A stretch of 64,000 nucleotides of DNA from Oleispira sp036960605 (GCA_036960605.1 JBALXI010000015.1:1-64000), one strand, 5' to 3'. Positions 8,953-17,042 are shown, numbered from the stretch's first letter. Notes: generated by a model from the sequence alone, not told the origin. Made by a program: numbers and translations.

Positions 8953-9564
8953 TTATCTTTTTCGTAGACGAGATAGCGATACTGGGCTTATACCCAAGAA
9001 CGAGGCTATGTGATATTGCGGAATTCGTTCAAGCAGCTCTGGGTATTCTTTGCAAAACCAGCGGTATCGCTGGTCGGCATTGCCCAATAATAAGTGCGCT
9101 TCGCGGCGTGCACTTTTAATGAAAATAGTTTGCAGCATTTTTATTTCGAGGCGCAATAGTTCTGGTTTATCTTCCCCCGCTTCGGATAATACATTGTAGT
9201 TGGCTACCATTAAACGTGTCGGTTCTAATGCTTGTATAAAATACTGGCAGGGCTCTTTGCTTACGAGGGCATCGACGGGAGCGATGACTTCGTTGGCTTG
9301 GTAGAAATGTTGGTTAACTTCATTGCCCGCTTGATCGATGTAATAAATACGAATCAAACCTTCTAAAATAAAGCACAGCTCTGTGCAGAGTTCGCCGGCT
9401 TGAATCCAGTGTTGTTGGCTTTGTAGTTCACGCGCGGAAAAATGCTGGGTGAAGCTATGCCAATCGCTCAGAGTGATTGCCAACTCATGTTCGCAAGCCA
9501 TTTGTATTTTAAGTTGGTCTTTTACGAGTTGTTCTTTAGAAAAGGTCGCCATAACTGTGTCCAT
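8953..9564 (-). CDS. Crp/Fnr family transcriptional regulator
   Basis: A 203-residue protein with an N-terminal cyclic-nucleotide-binding (cupin) fold; about residues 50-95 show 'IQAGELCTELCFILEGLIRIYYIDQ'. It has a short C-terminal helix-turn-helix, 'YHIASFLGISPVSLSRLRKR', whose recognition helix is at the very C-terminus. The classic cAMP phosphate-binding Arg/Ser pair is not evident and there is no Fnr-type Cys cluster, so the signal it senses is unknown. It lies between the inverted repeat and a divergent-looking gap of about 80 bases from the downstream end of a hybrid kinase gene. Two ATGs (9564, 9552) are possible; neither has a clear ribosome site. Confidence 0.85.
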   Translation of the reverse strand: MDTVMATFSKEQLVKDQLKIQMACEHELAITLSDWHSFTQHFSARELQSQQHWIQAGELCTELCFILEGLIRIYYIDQAGNEVNQHFYQANEVIAPVDALVSKEPCQYFIQALEPTRLMVANYNVLSEAGEDKPELLRLEIKMLQTIFIKSARREAHLLLGNADQRYRWFCKEYPELLERIPQYHIASFLGISPVSLSRLRKR

Positions 9565-9642
9565 AGTATTTGGTTCAGTATAGAGAATTTGTTCTGAATT
9601 ATCTGCTTAGCAAGTAGTCAGTATTGTATCTATGGGAATAAC

Positions 9643-11970
9643 TTATCTCGTGGGCACAAAATATTGATCTAGCAGTTCTTTTATAATGGAAGGGTCGATG
9701 GGTTTCTGTCTGAAATTGTTCATTCCTGATGTTAAACAGTGCTCTTTATTAGATTCTGATGCATTTGCTGTGACCGCTATTATCAGCGTATCGCGGTTTA
9801 TATTGTCATTGCTTCTGATGAGGCGAGTACATTCAAAACCATCCATATTGGGCATTTGGCAGTCCATTAATATGAGATCAAACGGGTTGAGTTTGGCCGC
9901 CTTGTAACCTTCGATTCCATCATTTGCAATAACGGTATGGTGCCCCAGTTGCTTGAGTATCTTATCTAGTATTATTTGGTTGATTTTGTTGTCTTCAATA
10001 ATTAATACTTTGAGTGGGCAGATGTTTAATTTATGTTCTTTTTGCAGTGCTGGATTTATGGCAAGTTCGGTATTTGTGATCGGTAGTTCAATAACAACAC
10101 GGGTAGTGAATTCGTCACTGGCTTTGATAGTTAATTGGCCCGCTAATAACGTCACTAACTCAGAAGTGATTGATAATCCAATACCTAAGCCTTCGTGAGA
10201 TCGATTAAACGCTTCTTCTTCTTGACGAAAAGAACCGGTTAATTCCGCGATTAGCTCTTTGGGTATGCCTTTTCCTTGGTCGGATATGGAAATGATAAGC
10301 GAATTTTGATCCGTTATATCGGCTGTAATTGAGATTTTTCCGCCGCTACTGAATTTGATCGCGTTTCCGACTACTTCTGACAGTATCCAGTCTATTTTTA
10401 ATTCATCTACTAAAATTTCTTTTTCAATATTAATATGTGTTTCAAGTTTTATTGATTTCTTATTACATTGTTCGTACCAATGTGTGGATTTTTTATTGAT
10501 TAATGATTTGATGGATAGTGTTGAATATTTGTTTGTGATGTTTCCTGCTTTTAATTCTGTAAATAGCAGTATTCTATCAACTTGCTTAATCATGATGTCA
10601 GAGGAATTTCTGATGGCATTGATGAGCTCTTTTCTGTTTGATTTGTCATGCTCCATTTCTAATAAGCCCAGGGCGCCTTGTACTCCATTCATGGGTGTCC
10701 TCAGTTCGTGACTTATCGTGCTAAGGAAGGCATCTTTTAATTTGTTGGCTTTTGAAAGGGCTAGATTTTCATTTTCAAGTATTCCTTGTTCTATGCTTTT
10801 TACTTTTTCTATGGCCGCTTGTTTAGAGGCTTTTAGAGCTTTAATTTGAGCGGCAAGACCTAGAGACAAAATGATTAATTCAGAAGCGACACCGACTTTA
10901 AATATATAGGTTATTTCTTCTTGTAATGGCAGGATGTTTAATATGCTTAGAGAGCATAGTGCGGTAGCGATAAGTAATGTACTGGTTGCCAGTAAATACA
11001 TTTTTGCGGGGCTATATTGTTGTATTATACGTACGCTTCCCGCGGCCAATAATACCGGTATCATTAATGTCGCGAGGATTACGATGGGGATATAAAATAG
11101 ATGGTGGTTGGGTAAGAATATTAAGAACGAGAGGAGTACCGCGCTGGCAGCAATGATGGTTAAGTACGAATCTATTTTAGGTGTGTTTTTCTTGGTTCGT
11201 AAAAAGTTCTTAGAAAATAGAATGAGAGTAACGATGCAACAGCACATGGCTAAAGATATGCAGCGTTGCTGGAAATAAACGGCTGTGGGGAAAAGTGAAT
11301 AGGTGATTCCATCCCAACTCAGCGATAGGAATGTATTTGATACTATTACTAAACTGTATAGCAGGTAGGTGTGCTTTCTAATCGAAAGGAAGATTAATAA
11401 ATTATAGAGCAATAAGCCGATGGGGATGCCGTAGAGTGCTCCAAACATGACGTAGTGTGAGTAAAGGTAGTGATTGAATTTATCTTTACTGAATATTGTA
11501 ATTGGGATGATAAGTGTGTTTTGGCTTTCTACTCGTAGATAGAATATCTCGGCTGAGTTTCTGTCGATAGCGATAGGGATGGCAAATGTAGGTAGGTTGA
11601 GTAGGCGTTGATGGAATTCTTGCAGGTCACCTAGATCGGTTTTTATCCATGCGCCATGGGACTGTTGCAATATCGTTATTTTATCAAGGCTTGGATTGTT
11701 GATGTGTATTATTAGATCTGAGCTGTCTAATAAGTTGGTTATATTTAGCTTTATCCAGATAGTGGCATCTGAATATCCAAAGTTAAGATTTTGGTAATCA
11801 TCATCGAAGGTGATCTTTTCAATCTCGTTTATTGAAAACTCTGATGACTCATCTATCGTAATCCCCACTTGAGTTGTGACTTTCACCGAGTCAACATCCG
11901 GGCTGATAATTATCTCGCGGCCAAGAGCTGATGTAGAGAAAAGTATTAATAGAATGAATAGTTGCCACAT
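9643..11970 (-). CDS. Hybrid sensor histidine kinase with 7TMR-DISM sensor
   Basis: A 775-residue inner-membrane sensor. In order: signal peptide (1-17); extracellular 7TMR-DISMED2 beta-sandwich (about 25-165, 'ATIWIKLNITN'); seven membrane helices (about 180-375); a short coiled coil; HisKA with the phosphoacceptor in 'ISHELRTPMNGV'; HATPase with 'NAIKFSS', 'DQGKGIP' and 'GLGIGLS'; and a C-terminal receiver (about 650-770) with 'IIEDNKIN', phospho-Asp in 'LILMDCQMPNMDG' and Lys in 'RQKPID'. DISM sensors are thought to bind small extracellular ligands such as carbohydrates. No phosphotransfer protein or output regulator is adjacent, so the partner is elsewhere. The gene is AT-rich compared with its neighbours. 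Confidence 0.93.
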   Translation of the reverse strand: MWQLFILLILFSTSALGREIIISPDVDSVKVTTQVGITIDESSEFSINEIEKITFDDDYQNLNFGYSDATIWIKLNITNLLDSSDLIIHINNPSLDKITILQQSHGAWIKTDLGDLQEFHQRLLNLPTFAIPIAIDRNSAEIFYLRVESQNTLIIPITIFSKDKFNHYLYSHYVMFGALYGIPIGLLLYNLLIFLSIRKHTYLLYSLVIVSNTFLSLSWDGITYSLFPTAVYFQQRCISLAMCCCIVTLILFSKNFLRTKKNTPKIDSYLTIIAASAVLLSFLIFLPNHHLFYIPIVILATLMIPVLLAAGSVRIIQQYSPAKMYLLATSTLLIATALCSLSILNILPLQEEITYIFKVGVASELIILSLGLAAQIKALKASKQAAIEKVKSIEQGILENENLALSKANKLKDAFLSTISHELRTPMNGVQGALGLLEMEHDKSNRKELINAIRNSSDIMIKQVDRILLFTELKAGNITNKYSTLSIKSLINKKSTHWYEQCNKKSIKLETHINIEKEILVDELKIDWILSEVVGNAIKFSSGGKISITADITDQNSLIISISDQGKGIPKELIAELTGSFRQEEEAFNRSHEGLGIGLSITSELVTLLAGQLTIKASDEFTTRVVIELPITNTELAINPALQKEHKLNICPLKVLIIEDNKINQIILDKILKQLGHHTVIANDGIEGYKAAKLNPFDLILMDCQMPNMDGFECTRLIRSNDNINRDTLIIAVTANASESNKEHCLTSGMNNFRQKPIDPSIIKELLDQYFVPTR

Positions 11971-12080
11971 TTAATATGCTACCTCTCAGGAGAGTGTAGC
12001 AGGCACTCAGAATTCTCCGTATTTTTGGCGCTATTTAGCCTTAATTTTACAATGGGGTGAAAGCAGGTTGGAAGGAGAGG

Positions 12081-12109
12081 AAATCAGGTTTTATGTAAAA
12101 ACCTGATTT
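12081..12109 (-). terminator. Stem-loop after the puuE-like gene
   Basis: The 12-base-pair stem AAATCAGGTTTT / AAAACCTGATTT has a 5-base loop, and lies 11 bases beyond the stop codon of the 12120-13049 gene. It sits between two minus-strand genes, so it can end the deacetylase transcript before the hybrid kinase gene. The tail is short in T. Confidence 0.6.
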
Positions 12110-12119
12110 TGGCAGGATA

Positions 12120-13049
12120 TTAGGCTTTATCTTTTGGCGGATGCGTTGCGCGCCAGTGATCGGCGATGTCGATACGGCGAGTTACCCAAACATCTTCATG
12201 GCTTTGTACATAATCTAGGAAGCGCGCAAGGGCTGCAGCACGACCTGGGCGGCCGACCAAGCGACAGTGCAAACCAATGCTTAACATTTTAGGCGCCGCT
12301 GGGTTCTTTTCAGTGGCCGTGCCTTCAGCGTACAGTACATCGAAAGAATCTTTCAGGTAGCTAAAGAACTGATCGCCACAGTTGAAACCTTGGTTGGTGG
12401 CAAAGCGCATGTCGTTGCTGTCTAGCGTATAAGGTACAACGAGATGAGGCTGTTCGTAGTCGTAGCACCAGTACGGTAGGTCATCGGCGTAAGAATCAGC
12501 GTCGTAAGCAAAACCGCCTGCTTCAGCCACTAGGTCACGCGTATTGGGGCTCATGCGGCCGGTATACCAACCTTGTGGGCGTTTGCCGGTGACTTCGGTA
12601 TGAATACGAATGGCTTCTGCCATGTGCTCACGCTCAACTTCTTTATCAACGTATTGGTAGTCGATCCATTTTAGGCCGTGAGAGGCGATTTCCCAATCGG
12701 CTTTATTCATTGCCGCGACGATTTCTGGATTGCGCTGTAACGCCGTTGCTACGCCATAAACGGTTACTGGCATATCACGTTCGGTGAACATGCGATGTAG
12801 GCGCCAGAAGCCAGCGCGAGCGCCGTATTCGTAGATAGATTCCATGTTCATGTTACGCACGCCTTCTAGGGCGGGTGCGCCAACGATTTCAGATAAGAAC
12901 GCTTCTGATGCTTTATCGCCGTGCAGAATGCAGTTTTCACCACCTTCTTCGTAGTTGATTACAAACTGTAAGGCTACTTTGGCTTTGTTAGGCCATTTCG
13001 GGTCTAGGCTATGCTGGCCGTAGCCTTGCATGTCGCGTGGATAAGTCAT
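12120..13049 (-). CDS. Polysaccharide-deacetylase-fold amidohydrolase, PuuE allantoinase-like
   Basis: A 309-residue protein of the NodB/polysaccharide deacetylase superfamily, closest in feel to the metal-independent allantoinase PuuE: 'YPRDMQGYGQHSLDPKWPNKAKVALQ' region, 'NYEEGGENCILHGD', 'YEYGARAGFWRLHRMF', 'EIASHGLKWIDYQ' and 'TGRMSPNTRDLV'. PuuE opens allantoin to allantoate in purine breakdown; other relatives are chitooligosaccharide or peptidoglycan deacetylases. No other purine catabolism gene is in the window, so the substrate is not proven. It is a single gene with its own terminator. Confidence 0.85.
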   Translation of the reverse strand: MTYPRDMQGYGQHSLDPKWPNKAKVALQFVINYEEGGENCILHGDKASEAFLSEIVGAPALEGVRNMNMESIYEYGARAGFWRLHRMFTERDMPVTVYGVATALQRNPEIVAAMNKADWEIASHGLKWIDYQYVDKEVEREHMAEAIRIHTEVTGKRPQGWYTGRMSPNTRDLVAEAGGFAYDADSYADDLPYWCYDYEQPHLVVPYTLDSNDMRFATNQGFNCGDQFFSYLKDSFDVLYAEGTATEKNPAAPKMLSIGLHCRLVGRPGRAAALARFLDYVQSHEDVWVTRRIDIADHWRATHPPKDKA

Positions 13050-13156
13050 AAAGATTCTCTGAAATGCTTAAAATGAGATAGAGCGATAATGACTGAATTA
13101 TAGATGAAATGTTAGAGGGTTAAAAGCTGACTATTCAGGCAGTTTTATTGCAGGCG

Positions 13157-13930
13157 CTAAGGCTCTAAAATAAAGCGGCCACGTCGTACAAAGCGTTTAA
13201 TCATAAACTTGAACTCTAACAGACTGCTCATGATCGATAAGTTTCTGGTGCGGTCTTGCATGAGTAACTCACCGCTACTGATGCGTTGATAGTGGAGTGA
13301 CGATGTTTTAGGTTTATGAACGTCGTTAACGTGTGTTGCTATGTGTTTGATATCACGTGCTTTAATTCTCACGGTTGTGAAAATTCCCTTTGTGCATTTG
13401 ACTGGGATAAAAAAGGTGCAGCAGCATTCTGGATGAATCATCTCAATATGGATGCCTTGTTCAGAGGTGTTTGTATTTTGAGTAAAAAAATATATTAACC
13501 CCCAATCTATTTCTTTACGATCAATATTGTTGATGATACCCCGGGTTAGGAAATGGGTACTTTTATCACCAAAGCTGTGGGTTGTTCGGGTATATCCGTT
13601 GTTTTTTATACCGAGAGATGAATAGGTTTCTTCTCGGTGATTTTGCATAATGGAATTATTGAAGTCAGATTTTAGATTGTTACAAATAAAAATAATGATT
13701 TGAAAGAAATGCTGATTGATATTATCCACTACGGGTAACGAAAACTTCTCCGTTAATTGAATATCTTGATCCTGAATGCTTTCCAATTGAACCGCATGAG
13801 TATCTTCACAATACACTTTGGAGCGATATTGCCCTTGTGTAATAAAAGCAGGGGATATTAGATTGACTAATCTGTTATTTACTTTCGTTTCGATTATGGC
13901 TAGAAATTCATCGGTGGAAAAATAATCCAT
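13157..13930 (-). CDS. Unknown protein
   Basis: A 257-residue protein I do not recognise. It has no signal peptide and no convincing membrane helix. It shows 'MIHPECCCTFFIPVKCTKG', with four Cys close together at about 165-177, and a basic C-terminus ('MIKRFVRRGRF'). Its coding DNA is richer in A/T than the puuE-like gene next to it. The plus strand upstream leads to the DAHP synthase leader, so the two are divergent. A PilZ-like beta-barrel in the C-terminal half is possible, but I cannot see the RxxxR signature. Confidence 0.6.
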   Translation of the reverse strand: MDYFSTDEFLAIIETKVNNRLVNLISPAFITQGQYRSKVYCEDTHAVQLESIQDQDIQLTEKFSLPVVDNINQHFFQIIIFICNNLKSDFNNSIMQNHREETYSSLGIKNNGYTRTTHSFGDKSTHFLTRGIINNIDRKEIDWGLIYFFTQNTNTSEQGIHIEMIHPECCCTFFIPVKCTKGIFTTVRIKARDIKHIATHVNDVHKPKTSSLHYQRISSGELLMQDRTRNLSIMSSLLEFKFMIKRFVRRGRFILEP

Positions 13931-14067
13931 ATCAGCACTCTTCTTTTACGCTTTATTATTGAAGTCTTATTACTTAGTGTAAGTTTTCAGTCGTGCTGTT
14001 AGAACTGACGTTGGGGACTGTTAGATAGTCGTGTAAGGAATGGAACTTTTACGGTTACACTTTGAGG

Positions 14068-14096
14068 TTTGCAATCTGAAATTACTTGGTTATGAT
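14068..14096 (+). promoter_or_regulatory. Probable sigma-70 promoter of the aroG-type leader
   Basis: TTTGCA (14068-14073), 17-base spacer, TATGAT (14091-14096). The -10 box matches the consensus at five of six bases and the -35 box at four of six. Transcription would start near 14103, about 70 bases before the leader peptide start. An inverted repeat AATGTA-N4-TACATT (14098-14113) covers the expected start point and could be an operator. This promoter is inside the longer open frame that begins at 14040, which argues that the longer frame is not the gene. Confidence 0.5.
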
Positions 14097-14171
14097 GAAT
14101 GTATGAATACATTAAACGCTGTTGCTCAACTGACATACCTGACTCGCTCTGCTTCTTGCAGCGGTGACTCT

Positions 14172-14258
14172 ATGTGCCTGTCAAAACAGTATTGGTGCTT
14201 TACCGAATTTTTCTGGAGCTATTTTAGCTTCATGTCGGGTCGCACTAGAACTTCGTAA
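14172..14258 (+). CDS. Aromatic-rich leader peptide of DAHP synthase attenuator
   Basis: A 28-residue peptide ending 157 bases before the DAHP synthase start. Residues 7-20 read YWCFTEFFWSYFSF: two Tyr, two Trp and five Phe in 14 codons, the signature of a ribosome-stalling attenuation leader. It ends RTS, as E. coli TrpL does. The ATG at 14172 follows GGTGA (14163-14167); in-frame ATGs at 14103 and 14040 would give 49 or 72 residues, but the probable promoter lies downstream of 14040. Its codons overlap one arm of a hairpin, and an intrinsic terminator follows. Known from family knowledge: Trp and Phe leaders use this mechanism. The three-amino-acid reading here is my inference. Confidence 0.72.
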   Translation: MCLSKQYWCFTEFFWSYFSFMSGRTRTS

Positions 14259-14340
14259 CATAGAATTCATAGGCAGCCTGGCACTTCAGCCAGCTGCTTA
14301 ATAACCCCGATTAGCAGCTAGCTGGTCGGGGTTTTTTTTT
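14202..14340 (+). promoter_or_regulatory. Transcription attenuator upstream of DAHP synthase
   Basis: Pairable segments, in order: ACCGA (14202-14206, inside the Phe-Thr-Glu codons) with TCGGGT (14235-14240); GCAGCCTGGC (14273-14282) with GCCAGCTGC (14289-14297); AGCTGCT (14292-14298) with AGCAGCT (14313-14319); and the terminator AACCCCGA (14303-14310) with TCGGGGTT (14326-14333). The third pairing holds the terminator's 5' arm in its loop, so it excludes the terminator. TCGGGT can also pair with the terminator 5' arm with one bulge. Both give an antiterminator state that depends on where the ribosome stalls. Confidence 0.6.
14303..14340 (+). terminator. Attenuator terminator before DAHP synthase
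   Basis: The eight-base-pair stem AACCCCGA / TCGGGGTT has a 15-base loop and is followed directly by an unbroken T tract (14332-14340). It lies between the leader peptide and the DAHP synthase start at 14416, with no other gene to end, so its role is most simply premature termination. Confidence 0.88.
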
Positions 14341-14415
14341 GCCTTTCATTAAATATTAACAAATTAATTGCATCATTCGTGGTGAAACATCGGGGGATTA
14401 TTTTAGGAGATAAAT

Positions 14416-15528
14416 ATGAGCACCATTACACAGTTAAACGTTGTTGAAGATCAGCAGAGGTCTGAACAGACTCCACTCGCGGGAGTAAGGCCGTTACCGA
14501 GTCCGCGGGCATTGAAGCAGGCTTTGCCACTTTCTGATGAATTGCAGCTGCAGGTTGATCAGCAACGTCAGCAGATTCGTCAGTTGTTACAAGGTGAAGA
14601 TGATCGTTTGTTGATTATCACCGGTCCGTGTTCTTTACATGACCCTGAAGCGGCTTTGGATTATGGCCGTCGCTTAGTTGAATTGAACGAAAAGCTGTCT
14701 GATCGTTTATTGATTGTGATGCGTGCGTATGTCGAAAAACCGAGAACGACGACGGGCTGGAAGGGTCTTGCTTATGATCCTGACCGCGAGTCTACCCATG
14801 ATGGCGCGGGGGATATCAATAAGGGTTTAACGGTTTCGCGTACTTTATTATTACAGCTGGTGGAGATGGGCTTGCCTTTGGCAACAGAAGCATTGAACCC
14901 AATGACTATGATGTACTTAGAAGATTTGATCAGCTGGACGGCGATTGGTGCCCGCACCGCAGAATCACAGATCCATCGTGAAATGATCAGTCATCTCTCT
15001 ATGCCTGTGGGGATTAAAAACGGTACCGATGGTTCAGTGGATACCGCTGTGAATGCGATGGTTTCGGCCAGTCGCAGCCACCATTGCTTAGGAATGGATG
15101 TGGATGGCAATATTGCGATGCTGGATACCCCAGGAAATCCTGATACTCATGTGGTATTACGCGGTGGCCGCAACTTAACTAACTACGATGCCGCTAGTAT
15201 TGAACAAACGTTATTAGAGTTGAATAAAGCCAAAGCGAGTAATGACATTCATGCCAAGGTGATTGTGGATTGCAGCCATGCCAATGCGCAAAAGCAGCAT
15301 GAGCGTCAGTTGGATATTGCTATTGATGTGGTTGCTCAGCGTGAGGCGGGAAATAAAGCCATTTCAGGTTTGATGTTAGAGAGCTTCATTAACGCGGGTA
15401 AGCAGGGAATGAAAGGGCCGAATAACCAAGGGTTAGAATACGGTGTGTCGATCACTGATCCCTGTATTAGCTGGGAGCAAACCGAGCATTTACTCACGAC
15501 TCTCTATCAGATGACGACTGTGGGTTAG
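14416..15528 (+). CDS. 3-deoxy-7-phosphoheptulonate (DAHP) synthase, class I
   Basis: A 370-residue enzyme joining phosphoenolpyruvate and erythrose 4-phosphate, the committed step of chorismate and aromatic amino acid synthesis. It belongs to the AroF/AroG/AroH family: 'ITGPCSLHDPEAALDYGRRL', 'MRAYVEKPRTTTGWKGL', 'GIKNGTDGS', 'VIVDCSHANAQKQ' and 'ITDPCISW' hold the PEP site and the Cys, His, Glu and Asp metal ligands. The sequence alone does not tell me which isozyme (Tyr-, Phe- or Trp-sensitive) it is. A strong ribosome site AGGAG precedes the ATG. It is preceded by an attenuator, and its last 39 bases overlap a convergent gene. Confidence 0.95.
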   Translation: MSTITQLNVVEDQQRSEQTPLAGVRPLPSPRALKQALPLSDELQLQVDQQRQQIRQLLQGEDDRLLIITGPCSLHDPEAALDYGRRLVELNEKLSDRLLIVMRAYVEKPRTTTGWKGLAYDPDRESTHDGAGDINKGLTVSRTLLLQLVEMGLPLATEALNPMTMMYLEDLISWTAIGARTAESQIHREMISHLSMPVGIKNGTDGSVDTAVNAMVSASRSHHCLGMDVDGNIAMLDTPGNPDTHVVLRGGRNLTNYDAASIEQTLLELNKAKASNDIHAKVIVDCSHANAQKQHERQLDIAIDVVAQREAGNKAISGLMLESFINAGKQGMKGPNNQGLEYGVSITDPCISWEQTEHLLTTLYQMTTVG

Positions 15529-16281
15529 GTATTTTTTCCTTAAACGTTCCAATTCATTGGTTGATAATAAGTGAGTGAATTGTTCTTTTAAACGTTGTGA
15601 CGCATGAATTAATTTACTTCGATTGGAAATTTGCAGCCAAGGCGTGCGCTCTGAAACAATGAGTGGTGTACCAAAAAAACCATCTGCTTCTCTCAGTTCT
15701 TGTGCTGCTGCAATTATTGGCGTCAACGGGCCAATAATTGCATCGACGCGCTGGGCTGCCAATAGGTTGATACCTTGTCGAAAATCTTTCGTGGTTATTT
15801 TCAAAATTTTCTTATTGTTATCGATCGCATCACTGAATTTAGCGCCCCGTAAGTACGCGAGTGTTTTTCCTTCTAGCTCATGAAGGTCTTTAATATGCGT
15901 CCCTTTGAGTCCAATGATGACATTTTTTAACGTCGGCAGGGGGGCAATGTAGCTGACATAATCTTCTAACTCTTTGTATTTGAACATAATCGTTAGGTCG
16001 GTTTGACCATTTTTTAGTTCATGAATAATACGAGCGTAAGGATAAATTTGATGATTGATTTTCACATTATCGTGAGATGATAAAGTGTTTGCTAAAGCAT
16101 CAGCTAGTTCGTAATAGATGCCGCTATTACCCTCAGGGTTTTCAATGCCATAGGGGGAAACCGCAATCGTGCGCACTTGCAGCAATGGCAATGGCATTGG
16201 CTCTGACCAAGAAAAAACACTCAGGGAGGTCAGTAGTATGTAATAAATAAGCAGCGTTAACTTTGCTGTCTTTGTTGGCAT
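15490..16281 (-). CDS. Periplasmic solute-binding protein, family 3 (orphan)
   Basis: A 263-residue exported protein with a signal peptide (about 1-27, ending 'SVFSWS'). It has the two-lobe fold of amino-acid-type binding proteins (SBP_bac_3): 'GIYYELADALANTL', 'LKNGQTDLTIMFKYKELEDYVSYI', 'LEGKTLAYLRGAKFSDAI' and 'RVDAIIGP'. No ABC permease or kinase partner is adjacent, so it may feed a distant transporter or a sensor. Its C-terminal 12 codons overlap, on the opposite strand, the end of the DAHP synthase gene. Confidence 0.82.
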   Translation of the reverse strand: MPTKTAKLTLLIYYILLTSLSVFSWSEPMPLPLLQVRTIAVSPYGIENPEGNSGIYYELADALANTLSSHDNVKINHQIYPYARIIHELKNGQTDLTIMFKYKELEDYVSYIAPLPTLKNVIIGLKGTHIKDLHELEGKTLAYLRGAKFSDAIDNNKKILKITTKDFRQGINLLAAQRVDAIIGPLTPIIAAAQELREADGFFGTPLIVSERTPWLQISNRSKLIHASQRLKEQFTHLLSTNELERLRKKYLTHSRHLIESRE

Positions 16282-16428
16282 AGATAAACGTTAGTCTTCG
16301 TTTGGTTTGCGTTATTGAAGTATAGCTCTAGTCGTTAACCAAGCTTTAAATTCCTATTCTCACAAAATACTCACAACCTCGATCAATAATGGCATTACAC
16401 ACAAAGACAGCCAAAATTGAGGTGCAGC

Positions 16429-17019
16429 ATGAGAACATTTCGCCAAATAATAGCCCTTACAGCCCTATTCTCTGTTTTAAGCCTTACCCCTCGCGCTTAT
16501 GGGGACGAATTTGATCCAAGTTGGTCGCTAGACTTTTCAGTTGAGCCACAGGAATCTTTATTATTACCAAGTTCCTTAACCAAACTCAATGCTGAAATAA
16601 GCCATATCACTCGCCTTAGCTGTCAGCAGCCAATTTTGACTGCGCAGCAATGTCAGCAAATTGCTGATTTAGGAGGATTATTAGAAATATTAATTGATGG
16701 TAATCGGGATGGTTCATTAGAACGCTGGAGTATCGGTGTCGCTCGGTTAAAGGCAGGAGGCTATGCCAAGGTACTGATTATAGAAGACGCGATCAGTCAT
16801 AGCGTGATTCAGACCCTTGTTATAGAAAGTGAAACCCCTGGATTTTCAGCGCTGTACGTTCAGCAAGGCACGGTTATGTGGGGAATGTGCTTAAGCTGTG
16901 ATGTATTGGCCGATATCGTGTGGGGCGATGGTGGCTATAAAGTGGATTGGTTACCCAATCGTGATGCTGAGCTGAAAAATGAAGTGATTGTGAATAACTA
17001 TGCGATTGAAGGGCTATAA
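16429..17019 (+). CDS. Unknown exported protein
   Basis: A 196-residue protein with a clear signal peptide (about 1-25, 'ALTALFSVLSLTPRAYG'), so probably periplasmic or surface located. I do not recognise a family. It has two Cys pairs: 'RLSCQQPILTAQQCQQ', and 'GMCLSCD' near the C-terminus, a CxxC that could be redox or metal active. The ATG at 16429 is chosen over a TTG at 16417 because GAGGTG lies just before it. Its stop codon region is duplicated in tandem. It precedes the di-heme peroxidase by 102 bases. Confidence 0.7.
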   Translation: MRTFRQIIALTALFSVLSLTPRAYGDEFDPSWSLDFSVEPQESLLLPSSLTKLNAEISHITRLSCQQPILTAQQCQQIADLGGLLEILIDGNRDGSLERWSIGVARLKAGGYAKVLIIEDAISHSVIQTLVIESETPGFSALYVQQGTVMWGMCLSCDVLADIVWGDGGYKVDWLPNRDAELKNEVIVNNYAIEGL

Positions 17020-17035
17020 GATTGAAGTGCTATAA
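17004..17035 (+). repeat. 16-bp tandem duplication over a stop codon
   Basis: GATTGAAGGGCTATAA (17004-17019) is followed directly by GATTGAAGTGCTATAA (17020-17035), 15 of 16 bases identical. The first copy ends in the TAA stop of the upstream gene. The second copy also supplies TATAAT, which may serve as a -10 element for the peroxidase. Confidence 0.7.
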
Positions 17036-17042
17036 TAGTATT

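Noticed and set aside
14033..14060. TyrR box (TGTAA...TTTAC, GTGTAA...TTACAC)
   Set aside because: Spacing between half-sites does not fit the TGTAAA-N6-TTTACA consensus; the match is likely chance.
14040..14258. A 72-residue protein from ATG 14040
   Set aside because: A probable promoter lies inside it, the AAGGA is adjacent to the ATG with no spacing, and the features fit a shorter leader peptide starting at 14172.
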